Of a stretch of 64,000 nucleotides of DNA, positions 51,602-62,398 are shown piece by piece; the first letter of the stretch is position 1; every line of letters starts with the position of its first letter. The stretch is from CAYJLC01 sp964370735. Its GTDB lineage: Bacteria; Bacillota; Clostridia; Oscillospirales; Butyricicoccaceae. The stretch spans positions 1 through 64,000 of the forward strand of contig CAYJLC010000008.1 in assembly GCA_964370735.1 (NCBI GenBank), written 5' to 3'. Below the pieces are notes generated by a model, which saw nothing but the letters and a program-made list of their open reading frames with translations, had not been told where the DNA came from and made no database searches. A program made the position numbers and the translations under genes.

Positions 51602-53080
51602 ATGAGAGGTGCAGGAATACTACTTCCAGTGTCGTCGCTACCATCAAACTACGGTATTGGAGCATTAGGGAAATCAGCTTATAATTTTGTTGATTTCTTA
51701 GAAAAATCAGGTCAAAAATTCTGGCAAATACTACCTATGGGACAAACAAGCTATGGAGATTCACCATATCAATCGTTCTCAACTTTTGCTGGAAATCCGT
51801 ATTTTATTGATCTAGATGTACTTATTAGCGAAGGTTTATTAGAAAAAGCAGACGTAGAAGACATTAAATGGGAGTATATCCCAGAAAAAGTTGAGTATGC
51901 TATTTTATACGAAAACAGATATGTTGTGCTAAAAAAAGCCTTTGAAAACTTTAAGAAAGAAGCTTGTGAAGATTTTGAAACATTCAAAACTTTAAATGCA
52001 GATTGGTTATACGATTTTGCATTATTTATGAGCATTAAAGCGAAAAATGACGATGTTTGTTGGTTAGAATGGGACGAAAATGAAAAACTTCGTGACGAAG
52101 CTACCATGGAAAAATTAGGCGTAGAGCTTAAAGACGAAATCGAATTTAGACAATTTATTCAATATAAATTCTTTGAACAATGGAACAAATTAAAAGAATA
52201 TGCGAACAAAAAAGGCATTAAAATAGTAGGGGATATTCCGATTTATGTAGCACTTGATAGTGCCGATGTTTGGACGAATAGGGACGAATACGATTTAGAT
52301 GATAACGGATATCCTAACACTGTTGCAGGATGCCCACCAGATGCGTTTTCTGACGATGGACAGCTTTGGGGAAATCCAATTTATGCTTGGGATAAAATGG
52401 CAAAATCAGGTTTTAAATGGTGGATTAAACGTATTAAATCTGCAAATGAAATGTATGATATCACAAGAATTGACCACTTTAGAGGGTTTGATGAATATTA
52501 TTCAATTCCATTTGGCGAAGAAACCGCAAGAAATGGCGAGTGGGTAAAAGGTCCTGGATATAGTTTATTTGAAGTTTTGAAAAAAGAACTTGGAAATATA
52601 GATATCATCGCCGAAGATTTAGGTTTCCTTACTGATTCTGTAAGAAAAATGCTTAAAAAATGCAAATATCCTGGCATGAAAATTTTACAATTCGGCTTTA
52701 ACCCTGAGCACGCAGACGGAGAATATTTACCTCATAATTATCCGAAAAACTGCATAGCTTATACTGGTACACACGATAACTCAACGACAGTTGGTTGGCA
52801 TGCGTTACAAAATAGAAAGACGAAAAAGCATATTGCAAATTATCTTGATATAAAATCATCAAAACAAACTACTTCTAAGATGATAAAAGTTCTTTTTGCG
52901 TGTGTGGCTGACACTGTTATCATTCCAATTCAAGATTATTTAGAGCTTGACGATAGCGCAAGAATAAATATTCCTTCTACTTTAGGCGGAAACTGGGAAT
53001 GGAGAGCAACTGATGAGCAAATTAGCAATGAACTTGCTGATTATATAAAACAATTGACTGAAAAATACTATCGTATTTAA
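51602..53080 (+). CDS. malQ: 4-alpha-glucanotransferase
   Basis: Product 492 aa, the GH77 length. It transfers maltodextrin chains in the cytoplasm. Motifs: [19 protein letters not shown] at the start, [38 protein letters not shown] (nucleophile Asp), [14 protein letters not shown] (acid/base Glu) and [14 protein letters not shown] (third Asp). GGAGA precedes ATG 51602. It works with the phosphorylase encoded next. Confidence 0.96.
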   Translation: MRGAGILLPVSSLPSNYGIGALGKSAYNFVDFLEKSGQKFWQILPMGQTSYGDSPYQSFSTFAGNPYFIDLDVLISEGLLEKADVEDIKWEYIPEKVEYAILYENRYVVLKKAFENFKKEACEDFETFKTLNADWLYDFALFMSIKAKNDDVCWLEWDENEKLRDEATMEKLGVELKDEIEFRQFIQYKFFEQWNKLKEYANKKGIKIVGDIPIYVALDSADVWTNRDEYDLDDNGYPNTVAGCPPDAFSDDGQLWGNPIYAWDKMAKSGFKWWIKRIKSANEMYDITRIDHFRGFDEYYSIPFGEETARNGEWVKGPGYSLFEVLKKELGNIDIIAEDLGFLTDSVRKMLKKCKYPGMKILQFGFNPEHADGEYLPHNYPKNCIAYTGTHDNSTTVGWHALQNRKTKKHIANYLDIKSSKQTTSKMIKVLFACVADTVIIPIQDYLELDDSARINIPSTLGGNWEWRATDEQISNELADYIKQLTEKYYRI

Positions 53081-53096
53081 TAGAAAGGTGACAAAA

Positions 53097-55355
53097 ATGG
53101 AAAAAAGAATAATCGAGTTATTAGGGAAAGATATCTCTAAAGCTACTGACAAAGAAATTTATATTGCTTTATTAAAATTAGTTAAAGAAATGTCTAACGA
53201 CAGACCGGCTAAAGTAGATGGCAAAAAAGTTTACTATATCTCAGCTGAGTTTTTAATTGGTAAATTATTATCAAATAATCTTATAAACCTAGGTGTTTTT
53301 GATGGTGTTTCTAGCATTTTAGAAGCAAACGGCAAATCTTTAGCAAAAATTGAAGAAGTTGAGCCAGAACCATCTTTAGGTAACGGCGGCTTAGGTCGTC
53401 TTGCAGCTTGTTTCTTAGATTCAATCGCAAATTTAGACTTAAATGGTGACGGTATCGGTCTTAACTACCACTATGGTTTATTCAAACAAAAATTTGAAAA
53501 CAATGCTCAAAACGAATATCCAAATGAGTGGATTGAAGACACTTCTTGGCTGACAGAAACAGATTTTGTTACAGAAGTTGCGTTCAAAGATTTCACTTTA
53601 AAAGCAAAAATGTATGACATCGACGTTGTTGGTGGCAAGGAAATTGCAAACAAACTTCACCTATTCGACATCGAAACTGTTGACGAAAGCATTGTTCGTG
53701 ATGGAATTTCTTTTGACAAAGCTGACATCGCTAAAAACTTAACTCTTTTCTTATACCCAGATGATTCTGACACAGCAGGTCACCTACTTCGTATTTACCA
53801 ACAATATTACATGGTATCTTGTGGTGCGAAATTAATCTTAAAAGAAATGGAAGACAAAGGTCAAGATATTCGCGAAATGCACAAATATGTGTCAATTCAA
53901 ATCAATGACACTCATCCATCTATGGTTATCCCTGAAATGATTAGACTTCTAACCCTAAAAGGCTTAACTATGGACGAAGCATCTGATATTATGGCTAAAA
54001 CTTGTGCATATACTAACCATACAATTTTAGCAGAAGCACTTGAAAAATGGCCTCTACACTACTTAGAAGAAGTAGTTCCTATGCTAGTTCCAATCATCAA
54101 ATTCTTAGATGAGAAAGCATTTAAAGCTTATCCTAAAGCTGAACTTAAAATCATAGACGAAACTGACAGAGTTCACATGGCTAGAATGGATATGCATTAC
54201 AGTTACAGCATTAATGGTGTTGCTGCACTTCATACTGAAATTTTAAAAGATGTTGAACTTAATGATTTTTATAAAATCTACCCAGAAAAATTCAACAACA
54301 AAACAAATGGTATCACTTTTAGAAGATGGCTTAAACATTGCAACAAACCACTTGCAAAATGGATTGAAAATCGTTTAGGCGAAGCTTCGAATGTTATCTA
54401 TTCTACAAAGCCAGAAATGCTTGAAAACTTAAAAGTTTTAGCTACAAATGAGCAAGCTAAAGCTGAAGTTTTAGCGATTAAAACTCAAAATAAAATTGCT
54501 TTAAAAGAGCATATCAAAGCTTTATATGACATCGAAATCGACGAAAATTCAATCTTTGATATCCAAATCAAGCGTCTTCACGAGTATAAAAGACAACAAA
54601 TGAACTTATTATACCTTATCAATAAGTATCTTGAAATCAAAGAAGGCAAATTACCAAAAACACCAATTACTGCAATTTTCGGTGCGAAAGCTGCTCCTGC
54701 ATACACAATTGCTAAAGATATTATCCACGCAATTTTATGCTTACAAGAAGTTATTTTAGCCGATAAAGAAGTTTCTAAGCACTTAAAAGTTATTATGGTA
54801 GAAAACTACAATGTTTCTTTTGCTGAAAAACTAATCCCAGCGTGTGATGTTTCAGAGCAAATCTCTCTTGCATCTAAAGAAGCTTCTGGTACTGGTAACA
54901 TGAAATTTATGTTAAATGGTGCGATTACTTTAGGTACTATGGACGGTGCTAACGTTGAAATTGCTGAATTTGTTGGTAAAGATAATATTTATATCTTCGG
55001 TAAATCTTCTGACGAGGTTATCGAAATGTATGACAAATCTTCTTACAAATCTAAAGATTTCATTGTAAACGATAAACGTATCGCAGAGCTTGTAAACTTC
55101 TTAACTGGTTCAGAAATGCTTGCAGTAGGTAACCCATATATGTTAACTAGACTTCATTCTGAACTTATCGTTAAAGACTGGTTTATGACTTTACTTGACT
55201 TAAATGACTATATCGCAGTTAAAGACAAGTGCTTTGAAGATTACGCAAATAGAGATACTTGGGCTGAGAAAATGATTGTAAATACGTCTATGGCTGGGTT
55301 CTTCTCATCAGATAGAACGATAAAACAATACAACGACGATATCTGGAAATTATAA
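53097..55355 (+). CDS. glgP: Glycogen/maltodextrin phosphorylase
   Basis: Start at ATG 53097 (AAAGGTGA 5 nt upstream); product 752 aa, GT35. It releases glucose-1-phosphate from alpha-1,4 glucans with pyridoxal phosphate. [19 protein letters not shown] lies near 100, [15 protein letters not shown] near 265, [12 protein letters not shown] near 495, and the PLP lysine Lys603 in [11 protein letters not shown], with [10 protein letters not shown] following. With malQ and the GH13 enzyme it forms a maltodextrin/glycogen degradation pathway; the terminal position and own stop hairpin close the operon. Confidence 0.96.
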   Translation: MEKRIIELLGKDISKATDKEIYIALLKLVKEMSNDRPAKVDGKKVYYISAEFLIGKLLSNNLINLGVFDGVSSILEANGKSLAKIEEVEPEPSLGNGGLGRLAACFLDSIANLDLNGDGIGLNYHYGLFKQKFENNAQNEYPNEWIEDTSWLTETDFVTEVAFKDFTLKAKMYDIDVVGGKEIANKLHLFDIETVDESIVRDGISFDKADIAKNLTLFLYPDDSDTAGHLLRIYQQYYMVSCGAKLILKEMEDKGQDIREMHKYVSIQINDTHPSMVIPEMIRLLTLKGLTMDEASDIMAKTCAYTNHTILAEALEKWPLHYLEEVVPMLVPIIKFLDEKAFKAYPKAELKIIDETDRVHMARMDMHYSYSINGVAALHTEILKDVELNDFYKIYPEKFNNKTNGITFRRWLKHCNKPLAKWIENRLGEASNVIYSTKPEMLENLKVLATNEQAKAEVLAIKTQNKIALKEHIKALYDIEIDENSIFDIQIKRLHEYKRQQMNLLYLINKYLEIKEGKLPKTPITAIFGAKAAPAYTIAKDIIHAILCLQEVILADKEVSKHLKVIMVENYNVSFAEKLIPACDVSEQISLASKEASGTGNMKFMLNGAITLGTMDGANVEIAEFVGKDNIYIFGKSSDEVIEMYDKSSYKSKDFIVNDKRIAELVNFLTGSEMLAVGNPYMLTRLHSELIVKDWFMTLLDLNDYIAVKDKCFEDYANRDTWAEKMIVNTSMAGFFSSDRTIKQYNDDIWKL

Positions 55356-55361
55356 TTTATA

Positions 55362-55396
55362 TTAAAGAGGCTGTCGCATTGCGACAGCCTCTTTAA
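55362..55396 (+). terminator. Terminator of the alpha-glucan operon, CTGTCGC-type hairpin
   Basis: A perfect 16-bp stem, TTAAAGAGGCTGTCGC (55362-55377) with its complement 55381-55396, and a 3-nt loop. Same stem core as the hairpins at 1712, 24479 and 60921. Confidence 0.88.
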
Positions 55397-55436
55397 ATTT
55401 TCCGAAAAGTGAGTTTCACATTTATGAATACGACCA

Positions 55437-55469
55437 AAATAGAGCAAGTTTGTCAAAAACTTGCTCTAT
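55437..55469 (-). terminator. Terminator of the spore coat gene pair
   Basis: ATAGAGCAAGTTT (55439-55451) is perfectly complementary to 55457-55469; on the minus strand a TTTT tract follows. It lies 22 nt beyond the stop codon of the coat gene. Confidence 0.8.
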
Positions 55470-55490
55470 GCACTTTTTCGGATATACTCT

Positions 55491-55736
55491 TTAGCTAAAT
55501 TTTTGTTTTAATGCGTCTACTTCTTGCATTTGACCCTCTTTTACAGGGTAATAGCCTCTTGTTTGCATTTCTCTGAAAATATCTTGGCAGATATCATGCT
55601 CTTCTTTTAAGATATTTAGATATTCTGAGCGTAAATTCTCGTGGGTACACTCATTTGACCAATTATTATAGGTGTCTGTCGTTTGTTTTTGTGTCATTAA
55701 AAAGTCTTGTAACGTGAATTTTTCATTGCTTTGCAT
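55491..55736 (-). CDS. CotF-type spore coat protein
   Basis: Product 81 aa. The Coat F pattern is clear: TLQDFLMTQKQTTDTYNNWS, ECTHENLRSEYLNILKEEHD and ICQDIFREMQTRGYYPVKEG. GGAGGGG precedes the ATG. It follows the 61-aa gene at 13 nt and is coexpressed with it. Confidence 0.92.
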   Translation of the reverse strand: MQSNEKFTLQDFLMTQKQTTDTYNNWSNECTHENLRSEYLNILKEEHDICQDIFREMQTRGYYPVKEGQMQEVDALKQKFS

Positions 55737-55749
55737 AATAACCCCTCCA

Positions 55750-55935
55750 TTAACCTATATAATTTTTCAAAGAATCGTAATGACATTGGTGTTTCGACGC
55801 AATATCATTGAATTTTTGTTCTAAAGATTTGTCTGTTGCTTGCGAAGCCATCGCCTTATATTTTGCGACAAGCATTTGTTCAAGCCCTAATTGCTCACCC
55901 AGCCCAGTTAATTCTTTAGCAGATAAATTTGGCAT
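55750..55935 (-). CDS. Small spore coat-associated protein
   Basis: Product 61 aa. A helical-hairpin protein (ELTGLGEQLGLEQMLVAKYK, then KFNDIASKHQCHYDSLKNYI) of the kind that accompanies CotF genes in Clostridia; ferritin-like coat family by resemblance. AAGGAG lies 8 nt before the ATG. Putative sigma-E promoter directly upstream. Confidence 0.85.
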   Translation of the reverse strand: MPNLSAKELTGLGEQLGLEQMLVAKYKAMASQATDKSLEQKFNDIASKHQCHYDSLKNYIG

Positions 55936-55965
55936 AAAAATTTCTCCTTAAGTTAAGTTTCAAAA

Positions 55966-55995
55966 TTATTATGCGTAAGTTTTTAGAAAATATTC
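55966..55995 (-). promoter_or_regulatory. Putative sigma-E promoter of the coat gene pair
   Basis: On the minus strand GAATATT (55995-55989), 15-bp spacer, CATAATAA (55973-55966). It matches the sigma-E consensus well, and the -35 touches the end of the guanine deaminase gene. Confidence 0.6.
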
Positions 55996-57251
55996 TAAAT
56001 TTTTATCATTATGCCTGCAACATATTTTTCGACTAATTCACTGTCAAAACTGTTATAAATCAATCTTTCTAAACGTTCTGTAATATTAAAATTGCGTGTG
56101 GTTTGTAAATTTTTATCATCGATAATTATAGCGTCAAATTCATATCCACTATCAAAGCTACCGACATTACCAAAAAATTTTCCACCGCCTAAAGTCGCCA
56201 TATAAAGGACATCGGCGATAGAAAGGCTGTTTTTTGTGCTGTCAACATATCTTTTGTACATCTTAGACATCTGTATCGAAACCATCATTTCGTTGAAAAT
56301 AGACAGGCTATTTCCTCCAGCGACATCGCTACCAAAACCTATCGAGATACCTTCGTCTAAAATCCTTCTAACAGGCGCAATCCCAGATGTAAGGTTTAAA
56401 TTTGATGACGGACAATGCGCCACAAAAACACCATTTTTCTTTAGTAGTGCAATTTCTTCTTCGCATGGTAAAACGACATGCGCCATAATGGTTTTATCGT
56501 TAAACATCGAAAATTTATCATAAGCATCGCCATAAAATTTGCTTTCAGGGCAAAGTTCACTGACCCATTTGATTTCGCCTATATTTTCTGATAAATGCGA
56601 CTGAATAGGCAAGTCATATTCCTTAGAGAGTTTCGATAATTCATGCATTAGTTCGTCCGTACAAGTCGGAATAAATCGTGGAGTAATTATCGGTTTTGAA
56701 TTTTCAAAGTTGCATGCTAAAATAAATTCATTTGTGTCATTTATTGAAGAAATAGTATCCTCGATATAAAAATCAGGCGAATTTCTATCCATATTCACCT
56801 TGCCTACATAAGTTTTAAGCCCAGTTTCATCGAGTAATTCCATAAGCTTTATTGTAGCCTGTTTATGAATTGTCCCAAAAATCACAGCTCTTGTCGTTGG
56901 ACTTTTTTTAAGGTGCGATGCAAACAAACTATAAGCTTTTTTCGCATAATCTACATCTTTATACTTGCTTTCCGTCGGAAAAGTATAGGTATTAAGCCAA
57001 TCAATAAGTTCCATATCCATAGCTGTCGCACGAAACTCGTATTGAGGTGCATGGACGTGCAAGTCTATAAGTCCAGGTAAAATCAATTTATTTTCGTGAT
57101 TTTTCAGTTCAAAATGTGCATATTCTTCTGGGATTTTACTAAAAATCCCTTGTGAAACACCATTTTCACACACTGCATACATATTTTCTTTGATTATAAG
57201 GTTTCTTAAGTTGTCTGTATAAACAAAGTTACCAAATAATATAAAATTCAA
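55995..57251 (-). CDS. guaD: Guanine deaminase
   Basis: Product 418 aa, start TTG 57251 after GGAGGAAG. Amidohydrolase fold with zinc ligands: LIDLHVHAPQYEF (HxH), QSHLSEN (His), AHVVL (His) and GFGSDVAGG (Asp). The PRFIPTCTDELM stretch and the HCPSSNLNLTSGI loop are typical of GuaD. It converts guanine to xanthine in purine salvage or catabolism. No other purine genes lie near. Confidence 0.92.
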   Translation of the reverse strand: MNFILFGNFVYTDNLRNLIIKENMYAVCENGVSQGIFSKIPEEYAHFELKNHENKLILPGLIDLHVHAPQYEFRATAMDMELIDWLNTYTFPTESKYKDVDYAKKAYSLFASHLKKSPTTRAVIFGTIHKQATIKLMELLDETGLKTYVGKVNMDRNSPDFYIEDTISSINDTNEFILACNFENSKPIITPRFIPTCTDELMHELSKLSKEYDLPIQSHLSENIGEIKWVSELCPESKFYGDAYDKFSMFNDKTIMAHVVLPCEEEIALLKKNGVFVAHCPSSNLNLTSGIAPVRRILDEGISIGFGSDVAGGNSLSIFNEMMVSIQMSKMYKRYVDSTKNSLSIADVLYMATLGGGKFFGNVGSFDSGYEFDAIIIDDKNLQTTRNFNITERLERLIYNSFDSELVEKYVAGIMIKI

Positions 57252-57279
57252 ATAACTTCCTCCATTTTCACATTCTTAA

Positions 57280-57300
57280 GGACAGTCTTGTCGACTGCCC
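57280..57300 (-). terminator. Hairpin between ackA and guaD
   Basis: On the minus strand an 8-bp stem with one G-U pair (GGGCAGTC with GACTGTCC) just after ackA. The T tract is poor, so it may be a weak terminator and guaD could be read through from ackA. Confidence 0.45.
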
Positions 57301-57316
57301 CTAATATTTTTAATTA

Positions 57317-58513
57317 TTAGTTTTCAATAATTCTTTTAGTATCTCTTGCGATAACAAGCTCTTCATTAGTTGGAACAACTAAAACACGAACTCTAGAGTC
57401 AGGCATTGAAACATCTCCTCTAATACCTCTAGTTTTATTATTAAGTTCTTTATCGATAGAAATTCCGAAAAATTCCATTTCATCACATATATATTCACGA
57501 ATTAGGCTTGAATTTTCACCAACACCAGCTGTAAATACTATTGCATCAACACCGCCCATTTCAGCGATATATCCACCAACAGTTTTCTTAACATTTGCAA
57601 CGAAAATACTTCTAGCTAGTGCTGCACGCAAGTTGCCGTTAGTAGCTGAAGCGTCGATATCTCTAAAGTCAGAAGAAACACCAGAAACACCTAAAACACC
57701 TGAAAGTTTGTTTAAAATATTGATAACTTTATCGGCTGTTAAATTTTCTCTTTCGCAAATAAAGCTTACGATTGAAGGGTCGATAGAACCAGAACGAGTA
57801 CCCATTGGCAAGCCGTCTAGAGGAGTAAAGCCCATTGAAGTATCAACTGATTCGCCACCGTTAATAGCTGTAATTGAAGAACCATTTCCTAAATGACATG
57901 TAATAATTTTAGTATCTTCGATTGGTTTTCCAAGCATTTCAGCTGCTTTTTGCGCAACATATTTGTGCGATGTACCATGGAAACCATATTTTCTGATTTT
58001 GTGTTTTTCGTAGTATTCGTAAGGAATTGAGTACATATAGCTAGTAGCTGGCATAGTTTGGTGGAAAGCAGTATCAAAAACTACAACTTGAGGAACATCT
58101 TTTCCTAAAGCTTCTGATACAGCAGAAATACCCGTTAAGTTTGCAGGGTTATGTAAAGGAGCTAGTGGAATACAGTCTTCGATTGCTTTGATAACTTCAT
58201 CAGTAACTAAAACTGAGTCAGAGAAATATTCGCCACCATGAACAACTCTATGACCAACAGCACCAATTTCTTTAATATCTGAAAGAACACCGTTTCTATC
58301 AGTTAAAATGTTTATAACTTCTTTAATCGCAACCGCGTGATTTGGCATTTCGATGTTGATTTGTAATTTATCACTGCCTGTAACTTCGTGAGTAAGCCTG
58401 CCATCAATTCCTATACGTTCACACAAACCCTTTGCAAGAACTTCTTCGTTTGACATATCAAATAGTTGATACTTTAACGAGGAGCTACCTGCATTAATAA
58501 CTAATACTTTCAT
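57317..58513 (-). CDS. ackA: Acetate kinase
   Basis: Product 398 aa. Makes acetate and ATP from acetyl phosphate. Signature sequences: [18 protein letters not shown] at the N-terminus, [20 protein letters not shown] (about 145), the [13 protein letters not shown] segment with catalytic His, [15 protein letters not shown] and [22 protein letters not shown] precedes the ATG. No pta gene adjoins it. Divergent from tmcAL, an arrangement common in Firmicutes, and logical because TmcAL uses acetate. Confidence 0.98.
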   Translation of the reverse strand: MKVLVINAGSSSLKYQLFDMSNEEVLAKGLCERIGIDGRLTHEVTGSDKLQINIEMPNHAVAIKEVINILTDRNGVLSDIKEIGAVGHRVVHGGEYFSDSVLVTDEVIKAIEDCIPLAPLHNPANLTGISAVSEALGKDVPQVVVFDTAFHQTMPATSYMYSIPYEYYEKHKIRKYGFHGTSHKYVAQKAAEMLGKPIEDTKIITCHLGNGSSITAINGGESVDTSMGFTPLDGLPMGTRSGSIDPSIVSFICERENLTADKVINILNKLSGVLGVSGVSSDFRDIDASATNGNLRAALARSIFVANVKKTVGGYIAEMGGVDAIVFTAGVGENSSLIREYICDEMEFFGISIDKELNNKTRGIRGDVSMPDSRVRVLVVPTNEELVIARDTKRIIEN

Positions 58514-58552
58514 ACTTTTTCTCCTATTTATTTAAAAAATCTTGTATTTTGA

Positions 58553-58581
58553 TTCCTAATGTATTACAATATTATTAGGAA
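58553..58581. promoter_or_regulatory. Palindrome in the ackA-tmcAL intergenic region
   Basis: TTCCTAAT (58553-58560) and ATTAGGAA (58574-58581), perfect 8-bp arms with a 13-bp spacer, about 40 bp upstream of the ackA start on the minus strand. It is a candidate operator for ackA; the factor is unknown. Confidence 0.45.
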
Positions 58582-58689
58582 AATTACACTAATATTATTT
58601 TACATCATTTTTTGGATAATTTCAATAGAAATTTGATAAAAACTTTGTTATTTTTTAAACAATGTTAACATTAAATATAGAGGTACACT

Positions 58690-59880
58690 ATGAAATCAAT
58701 CGCAATTATCAGTGAATATAACCCGTTTCACAATGGGCATAAATACCAAATTGACGAAACTAGAAACATTTTCGGAAATAATATCAACGTTATTTCGTTA
58801 ATGAGTGGGAATTTTGTACAAAGAGGGGATTTAGCCATCTTTGACAAACATACTCGTGCAAAATGTGCAGTTTTCGGTGGTGCAGACCTTGTTTTAGAGC
58901 TGCCAATCACTTTTGCACTTTCTTCGGCAGAACTTTTCGCGAAAGGTTCAGTTTCGATTTTAAACGAACTAAATTGCGTAGATTATATCTGCTTTGGCTC
59001 AGAATGCGGAGATATTGAAACTTTATATAAAATTGCAAATATTCTTTTAAGCGATGATTTTAACAATGAGGTCAAAGAAAATCTAAAACTCGGTTTGTCA
59101 TATCCGAAAACACTCGACCTGACTTTAAGTAAAATCGATAGTAGTTTTGGCGAAATCATCAAAAATCCGAACAATACACTGGGGATAGAATATATAAAAG
59201 CGTTAATTTCTTCGAATTCTAAAATAAAGCCGTTGACTATTCTTCGAAAAAATGTCGACCATCATTCAGAATTTGAAAATGACAACTTCGCTTCTGCGTC
59301 TTATATCAGAAAAAATATTGACAATAATATTTTTCATTTGCTTCCAAAAAATGTTACAAAAGAACTGGAAAACAAAACTCCAGTTTCAATAAAAACCATT
59401 GAAAATTCTATTCTGTCGCATTTAAAACGCAAAGATGCTAGTTTTTTTGCAAATATCGCAGATGTTTCTGAGGGACTTGAGCATAAAATTGTGAAATCGC
59501 TAAAAATTGCAACTTCTCTTGAAACGCTTTTTGATTTAATTAAATCAAAGCGATATACAAAAAGTCGAATTCGTAGAATAATATTAAATTCTTACCTAGA
59601 AATTGATAAATCATACCAAAAAAATATGCCAAGATATGCAAAAGTGCTTGCGTTTAATAATAAAGGGCGTAAAATTTTAAAAAATATGCGTGAAATTTCG
59701 CATTTGCCACTTATATTAAAACCCACTTTAAACTATGATTTATGTGAAATTGGTAGAAAACAATTTGAGCTAGATTTACTCACTACCGACCTGTATTCAA
59801 TGGCTTTTAGCGATAAACAAGAAAGAATTAGCGGTTTAGAGCTTAGAAAAAGTCCGATTTTTATAGATATAGAAAATTAA
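58690..59880 (+). CDS. tmcAL: tRNA(Met) cytidine acetate ligase TmcAL
   Basis: Product 396 aa. Uses ATP and acetate to acetylate the wobble cytidine of elongator tRNA-Met. Nucleotidyltransferase motif SEYNPFHNGHKYQI (HxGH) at residues 8-21, MSGNFVQRGDLAIFDK near 38, and ICFGSECGD, all typical of the YlbM/TmcAL family; C-terminal helical tRNA-binding domain. GAGG precedes the ATG. Divergent from ackA. Confidence 0.95.
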   Translation: MKSIAIISEYNPFHNGHKYQIDETRNIFGNNINVISLMSGNFVQRGDLAIFDKHTRAKCAVFGGADLVLELPITFALSSAELFAKGSVSILNELNCVDYICFGSECGDIETLYKIANILLSDDFNNEVKENLKLGLSYPKTLDLTLSKIDSSFGEIIKNPNNTLGIEYIKALISSNSKIKPLTILRKNVDHHSEFENDNFASASYIRKNIDNNIFHLLPKNVTKELENKTPVSIKTIENSILSHLKRKDASFFANIADVSEGLEHKIVKSLKIATSLETLFDLIKSKRYTKSRIRRIILNSYLEIDKSYQKNMPRYAKVLAFNNKGRKILKNMREISHLPLILKPTLNYDLCEIGRKQFELDLLTTDLYSMAFSDKQERISGLELRKSPIFIDIEN

Positions 59881-59949
59881 ATTTTTTCTTTATTTCTAAA
59901 CCATTTTATGGTAAAATGTTCTTAAATATAAAATTATGGAGGATTTTTT

Positions 59950-60918
59950 ATGCGAATAGGTATTTTAGGCGCTGGTGGCATTGCCAAAAAAATGGCTGAC
60001 ACTTTGCGTAATATGGATGAACATGTATGTTTCGCTGTTGCATCGCGTGATTTAGAAAAAGCGAAGGATTTTGCAAAGGAATATGACGTAGAAAAGGCTT
60101 ATGGAAGCTATGAAGAGATGATTTCGGATGAAAATATCGACTTAATCTATGTTGCGACCCCACATTCGCACCATTATGAGCATGCAATGCTGTGTTTGCG
60201 TGGCAAAAAGCCGATTTTAGTGGAAAAAGCTTTCACAGGGAATGCAAAACAGGCTCGTGAGATTTTAGAATATTCGAAAAAGTATAATATTTTTGTTGCA
60301 GAGGCTATTTGGACTAGATATATGCCTTCTCGAAGAATAATTCAAAACATTCTAAATTCAGGCATTATTGGCGAATTTTCTTCGCTTACAGCTAATTTAG
60401 GTTCGCCTATTGACCATGTACCACGAATTAGAGAACCAGAGCTTGCTGGTGGTGCTTTGCTTGATTTAGGCGTGTATCCACTGAATTTTTCATCGATGTT
60501 TTTTGGAAATGATATTGAAAAAATCGATGCAACTTGTGTTAAAAGTGAGCTTGGTGTCGATTTAATCGATGGAATAATTTTGACACATAAAAATAGAAAA
60601 GTATCAACTATTCACTGCAATGTCACTGCCATTACCGATAGTTTAGGCATGATTCATGGCAGAAATGGCTATATTATCGCTCGTAATATCAATAATATTT
60701 CAAAAATCGATGTTTGCAAGCGTGGTGGAGAGGTTTTAGAATCTTACGATATTCCGTTGCAAATTAGTGGCTATGAGTACCAAATTTTAGCGTGTGCAAA
60801 AGCGATTTCAGAGGGGAAAATAGAATGTGAAGAAATGCCTCATTCTGAAATTTTATGCATAATGGAGCTTATGGACGAAATCCGTAGAATTAATGGTGTT
60901 AAATATCCGTTTGATTAA
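59950..60918 (+). CDS. Gfo/Idh/MocA family oxidoreductase
   Basis: Product 322 aa. N-terminal Rossmann domain with GILGAGGIAKKMADTL, the DLIYVATPHSHHYEH motif and the EKAF(T) catalytic Lys loop (KPILVEKAF); C-terminal alpha/beta domain with GGALLDLGVYPLNF, the usual dimer interface and active-site segment. Oxidises or reduces a sugar-like substrate with NAD(P); the trans-dihydrodiol/xylose dehydrogenase subgroup is the closest by eye. GGAGG lies 8 nt upstream. Confidence 0.92.
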   Translation: MRIGILGAGGIAKKMADTLRNMDEHVCFAVASRDLEKAKDFAKEYDVEKAYGSYEEMISDENIDLIYVATPHSHHYEHAMLCLRGKKPILVEKAFTGNAKQAREILEYSKKYNIFVAEAIWTRYMPSRRIIQNILNSGIIGEFSSLTANLGSPIDHVPRIREPELAGGALLDLGVYPLNFSSMFFGNDIEKIDATCVKSELGVDLIDGIILTHKNRKVSTIHCNVTAITDSLGMIHGRNGYIIARNINNISKIDVCKRGGEVLESYDIPLQISGYEYQILACAKAISEGKIECEEMPHSEILCIMELMDEIRRINGVKYPFD

Positions 60919-60920
60919 TA

Positions 60921-60950
60921 AAAGGGCTGTCGCAAAAGCGACAGCCCTTT
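60921..60950. terminator. Bidirectional hairpin, CTGTCGC type, between oxidoreductase and tauE genes
   Basis: AAAGGGCTGTCGC (60921-60933) with its exact complement 60938-60950, loop AAAA. T3 on either side only. Fourth member of the repeated stem family. Confidence 0.8.
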
Positions 60951-60973
60951 GTCATATAAAAAATTGCGACTAA

Positions 60974-61750
60974 TTAAAAAGTGAAAAATCTATCTGAAAC
61001 TATTAAGAAAATGCCTAAAGCTGTTAAAACTGTGCCTGTTGCCTTGTTTAAAATCATTGGTTTGGCTTTATTTGCAAAACGTGCGCCTAATAAAGCAAAT
61101 ACTAAGGTCGATATCACGCATAGCGTTAAAACTGTTAAATCTGGAACTATTTGCTGTATTGAGAAGTGAGAAACTGCCCCAAATAACGCTGTAAATGTCA
61201 TAATGAATACACTTGTGCCGACAGCTTTTTTATGTTCATATCCCAATACGCTCATCATTAATGCAAGCATCATAATTCCACCGCCTGCTCCTATAAATCC
61301 GCAAATAAATCCGATTACTGCGCCACATAAAATCGGTAAAATTATTTTAAGCGGACCTTCGACAGCTTTTTTTTGCTTCGGTGTGTCGGTTTCTTTTTTT
61401 CTTAAAAACTTAATTCCCAAAATTAGTGACATATAAATTGCGATATTTCCCATAGACTCTGTTGGTACTAAACTTGCGATAAATGCACCAATGAAAGTGA
61501 ATGCTAAAACGCTAATCAATAGCACTTTGCTGTTTTTTATGTCGATATTTCCACTTTTTCCGTAAGTATAAGCCGAAATAGCACTCGCTAGAACATCAGA
61601 TGCTAAGGCAATTCCGATAGCCTCATACGGATTCATTCCTAAAAAAGTTATAAGCATCGGTGTTATTACGACCGCGGCACTCATTCCTGCAAATCCTGTG
61701 CCAAGCCCTGCGCCAACACCTGCCAAAATACAAATTAATATCGTTTCCAT
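60974..61750 (-). CDS. TauE/SafE family membrane transporter
   Basis: Product 258 aa with about eight membrane helices in two inverted halves. Both family repeats are visible: GAGLGTGFAGMSAAVVITPM near 13-32 and FICGFIGAGGGIMMLALMMS near 148. Members export sulfite, sulfoacetate or similar anions. AAAGGAG precedes ATG 61750. It is 19 nt downstream of the tetR gene and is probably the regulated target. Confidence 0.92.
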   Translation of the reverse strand: METILICILAGVGAGLGTGFAGMSAAVVITPMLITFLGMNPYEAIGIALASDVLASAISAYTYGKSGNIDIKNSKVLLISVLAFTFIGAFIASLVPTESMGNIAIYMSLILGIKFLRKKETDTPKQKKAVEGPLKIILPILCGAVIGFICGFIGAGGGIMMLALMMSVLGYEHKKAVGTSVFIMTFTALFGAVSHFSIQQIVPDLTVLTLCVISTLVFALLGARFANKAKPMILNKATGTVLTALGIFLIVSDRFFTF

Positions 61751-61769
61751 TATTATTCTCCTTTTTTCA

Positions 61770-62378
61770 TTATTCTAAGCCAGTTCTAAGTCCGTTTAGA
61801 AAGATTTTCGTTATTCGCACAACGGAATCTATTTTGGCATTTTTTGTTTCTTCGTCCATAGTTTCAACAAATAAAAACGCCGAAGTATTTTGCAAAATTT
61901 CTATAAAAGAGATGATATCGTCTTCAAAAATCCCATCGCCAATATCCATTTCACTGATATTTTTTTTAATTTGTTCAGTATTATTATCGATTAGTTTTTT
62001 TCGAATTTCCATAAGTTCAGAAGATAAATGGTTCGGTTTTTTTGAAATTATATAATTATAAAGTATTCTATATTGCGGATTTTGTTCGAAAAAATTCATT
62101 CGCAATCTTACATTTTCTGTGATTAAATCAGTGTTAGATGCAGGGTTTTTTAGGTTTGCTTGTAAAAAATCCAAATATTCATCTATGCACATTCTAGTAC
62201 AAAAAAGGTATAAATCGTCTTTGTTTCTGAAGTAATGATATAAAATACCTTTCGAAAGCTTTGCTTTTTTAGCAATTTCACTTATGGAAGTGCCAGAATA
62301 TCCATTTATATTAAAAAGCTCTATGGCGTTTTCGACTATTTTTAAAACGGTTTTGTTTTTTAAATCTATTTCTTTCAT
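61770..62378 (-). CDS. TetR family transcriptional regulator
   Basis: Start at ATG 62378 with AAGGAG 6 nt upstream; the open frame beyond runs through the operators. Product 202 aa. The N-terminal TetR HTH is canonical (GYSGTSISEIAKKAKLSKGI then LYHYFRNKDDLYLF). The C-terminal ligand-binding domain resembles the TetR_C families but the ligand is unknown. Two operator copies over its promoter indicate autorepression, with tauE in the same transcript. Confidence 0.93.
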   Translation of the reverse strand: MKEIDLKNKTVLKIVENAIELFNINGYSGTSISEIAKKAKLSKGILYHYFRNKDDLYLFCTRMCIDEYLDFLQANLKNPASNTDLITENVRLRMNFFEQNPQYRILYNYIISKKPNHLSSELMEIRKKLIDNNTEQIKKNISEMDIGDGIFEDDIISFIEILQNTSAFLFVETMDEETKNAKIDSVVRITKIFLNGLRTGLE

Positions 62379-62398
62379 ATTTTTCTCCTTAAGCCATA